DNA of 64,000 nucleotides. Origin: Acinetobacter pittii. GTDB lineage: Bacteria > Pseudomonadota > Gammaproteobacteria > Pseudomonadales > Moraxellaceae. A program made the translations under genes and the position numbers. The notes under the pieces were generated by a model. That model was not told where the DNA came from and ran no database searches. It worked only from the letters and a program-made list of their open reading frames with translations. The stretch covers positions 1,922,001 to 1,986,000 of the forward strand of contig NZ_CP139286.1 in the NCBI RefSeq assembly GCF_034067285.1, given 5' to 3'. Below, piece by piece: positions 62,214 to 64,000 of this stretch. The stretch's first letter is position 1. Every line of letters begins with the position of its first letter.

Positions 62214-63416
62214 ATGCTTGCATTCTTTTCTCGATTAAGCTTAGTCACTAAGATTATTATCGCCATTATTCTAGGGATAGGCGTTGCATTACTATTTCCA
62301 AACGTTACGCCTTACTTAAGTTTATTTGGTGAGCTTTTCATTAAAGCCTTAAAATCGGTTGCTCCTATTTTAGTCTTTGTATTGGTGCTTTCCTCTATTG
62401 CCAACTTTCAAGTAGGTCATAGTGCGAACTTACGGCCTATTATGATTTTATATGTGGTCGGTATGTTGCTTGCTGCTTTCACAGCTGTGATTGTTAGCCT
62501 TTCTTTTCCAAGCACGTTATTCCTCAATACAATTTCACATAATGATTTACAAGCGCCTGGTAGTCTCGCAGATATATTAAAAAATTTGCTTTTAAGCTTT
62601 ATTGCAAACCCTGTTCAAGCAATTAGTGAAGCTAACTTTATTGGTATTTTAGCTTGGGCAATTGGCCTAGGTTTAGCTATGCGCCACAGTTCAGACACGA
62701 CAAAACAAGTGATGCAGGATATTTCACATGCTGTAAGTGCTATTATCCATAAAGTAATTGCTTTTGCTCCTGTTGGTATTTTCGGGTTAGTTGCCGTAAC
62801 ATTTGCTGATGCTGGTCTTGCAACACTTGAGAGCTACGCACAATTATTAGTAGTGCTATTAGGAACTATGTTCTTTGTTGCTTTAGTTATTAATCCTCTT
62901 CTTGTTGCCCTTACTATACGCGGAAACCCTTACCCTCTCGTATTTAAGTGTCTAAAAGAAAGTGGAATTACTGCATTCTTTACACGTAGCTCAGCAGCCA
63001 ATATTCCAGTTAACTTAGATTTGGCAGAGCGCTTAGGAGTTAATCCATCTACAGCAAGTGTGTCTATTCCTTTAGGCGCAACAGTAAATATGGCAGGCGC
63101 AGCAGTGACGATTACCGTCCTAACACTCGCAACTGTACATACACTTGGAATTCATGTTGATTTTGCAACAATGCTTATCCTATCAGTTGTTGCAACTGTT
63201 TCGGCTTGTGGTGCTTCTGGTGTTGCAGGTGGTTCTTTACTTCTGATTCCGGTAGCTTGTAGTTTATTTGGAATTTCAACAGAAATTGCTATGCAAGTTG
63301 TGGCTATTGGCATGATTATTAGCGTATTGCAAGACTCTACAGAAACAGCGCTTAACTCTTCTACAGATGTTTTATTTACCGCAGCTGTAGATATTCGCTC
63401 TAAGCAAACTTCATAA
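62214..63416 (+). CDS. sstT: serine/threonine:Na+ symporter SstT
   Basis: A 400-aa transporter of the dicarboxylate/amino acid:cation symporter family. It has the SstT opening ([20 protein letters not shown]), the hairpin [22 protein letters not shown], the motif [18 protein letters not shown], and [25 protein letters not shown]. The Ser/Thr-rich HP1 tip ([10 protein letters not shown]) is typical of SstT rather than GltP. It imports L-serine and L-threonine with sodium at the inner membrane. AAGG precedes the ATG. Confidence 0.95.
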   Translation: MLAFFSRLSLVTKIIIAIILGIGVALLFPNVTPYLSLFGELFIKALKSVAPILVFVLVLSSIANFQVGHSANLRPIMILYVVGMLLAAFTAVIVSLSFPSTLFLNTISHNDLQAPGSLADILKNLLLSFIANPVQAISEANFIGILAWAIGLGLAMRHSSDTTKQVMQDISHAVSAIIHKVIAFAPVGIFGLVAVTFADAGLATLESYAQLLVVLLGTMFFVALVINPLLVALTIRGNPYPLVFKCLKESGITAFFTRSSAANIPVNLDLAERLGVNPSTASVSIPLGATVNMAGAAVTITVLTLATVHTLGIHVDFATMLILSVVATVSACGASGVAGGSLLLIPVACSLFGISTEIAMQVVAIGMIISVLQDSTETALNSSTDVLFTAAVDIRSKQTS

Positions 63417-63421
63417 ACGAA

Positions 63422-64000
63422 ATGCCACTTCAGCGCCTACCAAACTGGTTCCAACTTGGAGCCTTTTTACTGGCATTTAATGCTGGAATGATTAATGTAT
63501 TAGGGTTAATTACCCTTTTACATCAATCGATTTCACATATGACTGGCAACGTTAGTATGCTAGCGATGAGTTTGGTAGAGTGGCAACCAGAGCATATTAT
63601 TTTTTTGCTTCTGGTGATTATTTGTTATGTTTGCGGTTCATTTTATAGTGGTTTTATTTTAGGCAGCAGTCATTTTCGACTAGATCGTCGTTACGGTTTA
63701 CCTTTGAGCCTTGTAGCCTTCTTTATTTTTCTTTGCTGGCTATTACTTCCTTATTTTCCGCGCTATGGATTATTATGGGCATGTACAGCAATGGGTTTAC
63801 AAAATGCGATGGTAAGCCACTATAAAGGAACGATCATCCGCACCACCCATCTATCCGGTGTATTGACAGATATTGGTTTAGCGCTTGGATATAAAGCCAG
63901 AGGCTTAATTGTAGAAAAACGACGTATTGTTTTACATTTACTTATTTTTGCTGGCTTTCTACTGGGTGGGATTCTTGCCGCTGTAGTACATCCATATTTG
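63422..64000 (+). CDS. YoaK/DUF1275 family membrane protein (cut by window end)
   Basis: 193 codons are visible from the ATG at 63422 (MPLQRLPNWFQLGAFLLAFN) to the window end, with no stop. It has several membrane helices, the family's H-M-T-G-N-V-S-M-L-A segment near residue 40, and the later MGLQNAMVSHYKGTIIRTTHLSGVLTD, which are the DUF1275 hallmarks. The function of this family is not established, and a transporter role is suspected. It begins 5 bp after sstT ends, so the two are probably co-transcribed. Confidence 0.88.
   Translation, partial: MPLQRLPNWFQLGAFLLAFNAGMINVLGLITLLHQSISHMTGNVSMLAMSLVEWQPEHIIFLLLVIICYVCGSFYSGFILGSSHFRLDRRYGLPLSLVAFFIFLCWLLLPYFPRYGLLWACTAMGLQNAMVSHYKGTIIRTTHLSGVLTDIGLALGYKARGLIVEKRRIVLHLLIFAGFLLGGILAAVVHPYL

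Noticed and set aside
1..64000. Mobile elements, prophage, toxin-antitoxin, CRISPR, tRNA or rRNA genes
   Set aside because: No transposase, integrase, direct-repeat array, cloverleaf or rRNA segment was recognised while reading both strands. Short elements could be missed by eye.

Overview
The window looks like a chromosomal segment of an Acinetobacter species, probably of the A. calcoaceticus-baumannii complex. The evidence is the low G+C content, the familiar protein sequences (for example rpsT, rpsA, pyrF, ung, lptD), and Moraxellaceae-type gene neighbourhoods such as amgK-murU diverging from lptD-surA, exbB-exbD-msbA-lpxK-kdsB, and a gspHIJK block away from the rest of the type II secretion genes. 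I saw no tRNA, rRNA, insertion sequence, prophage or CRISPR array. The species call is from memory of gene content, not from a search.

Region by region. 1-5.9 kb: housekeeping and stress genes (end of a DyP-type peroxidase, a tandem GST-fold protein, rraA, an SDR-like protein, rpsT, a histidine phosphatase, cysQ, an orphan protein, a YedK/HMCES-type DNA-protein crosslinker). 5.9-21.6 kb: a divergent nutrient-uptake locus. Leftward is a peptide-type ABC transporter operon with two paralogous binding proteins, a signal-peptide-bearing M3 oligopeptidase, two permeases and a double ATPase. Rightward is a TonB-dependent receptor followed by its own tonB, exbB and two exbD genes, behind a perfect sigma-54 promoter core (16180-16194). 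I infer a complete outer-membrane-to-cytoplasm route for oligopeptides or a peptide-like compound under RpoN control. This is the most interesting system in the window.

21.6-29.1 kb: glcB, zapE, an AraC regulator divergent from a Baeyer-Villiger-type monooxygenase, and a LysO-type exporter. 29.1-36.8 kb: the classical cmk-rpsA-ihfB-lapA-pyrF run, preceded by tadA, a 3-hydroxyisobutyryl-CoA hydrolase-like gene, ung and a long QueD-like gene. 37-47 kb: a leftward cluster exbB-exbD-msbA-lpxK-kdsB-holB-pilZ-tatD-tetR-gspH-gspI-gspJ-gspK that joins lipid A/Kdo export, replication, type IV pilus and type II secretion functions. 47-55 kb: parB-parA-rsmG, the MurU-AmgK peptidoglycan-recycling pair, and lptD-surA for outer-membrane assembly. 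55-60 kb: fba, a small lipoprotein, pgk, then rightward DUF2237-maf-roxA. 60.1-64 kb: a TetR gene followed by a perfect TetR-type operator with no gene behind it, an ArsR-family regulator with the two-cysteine spacing of persulfide sensors, sstT, and the start of a YoaK/DUF1275 membrane protein cut by the window end.

Most genes are ordinary core genes. Start codons were reassigned for several genes where a non-ATG upstream codon lacked a ribosome binding site (tonB, the second exbD, cmk, lptD, surA, maf, the monooxygenase, the AraC gene and others). All function calls come from sequence reading and family knowledge. None was checked by database search.
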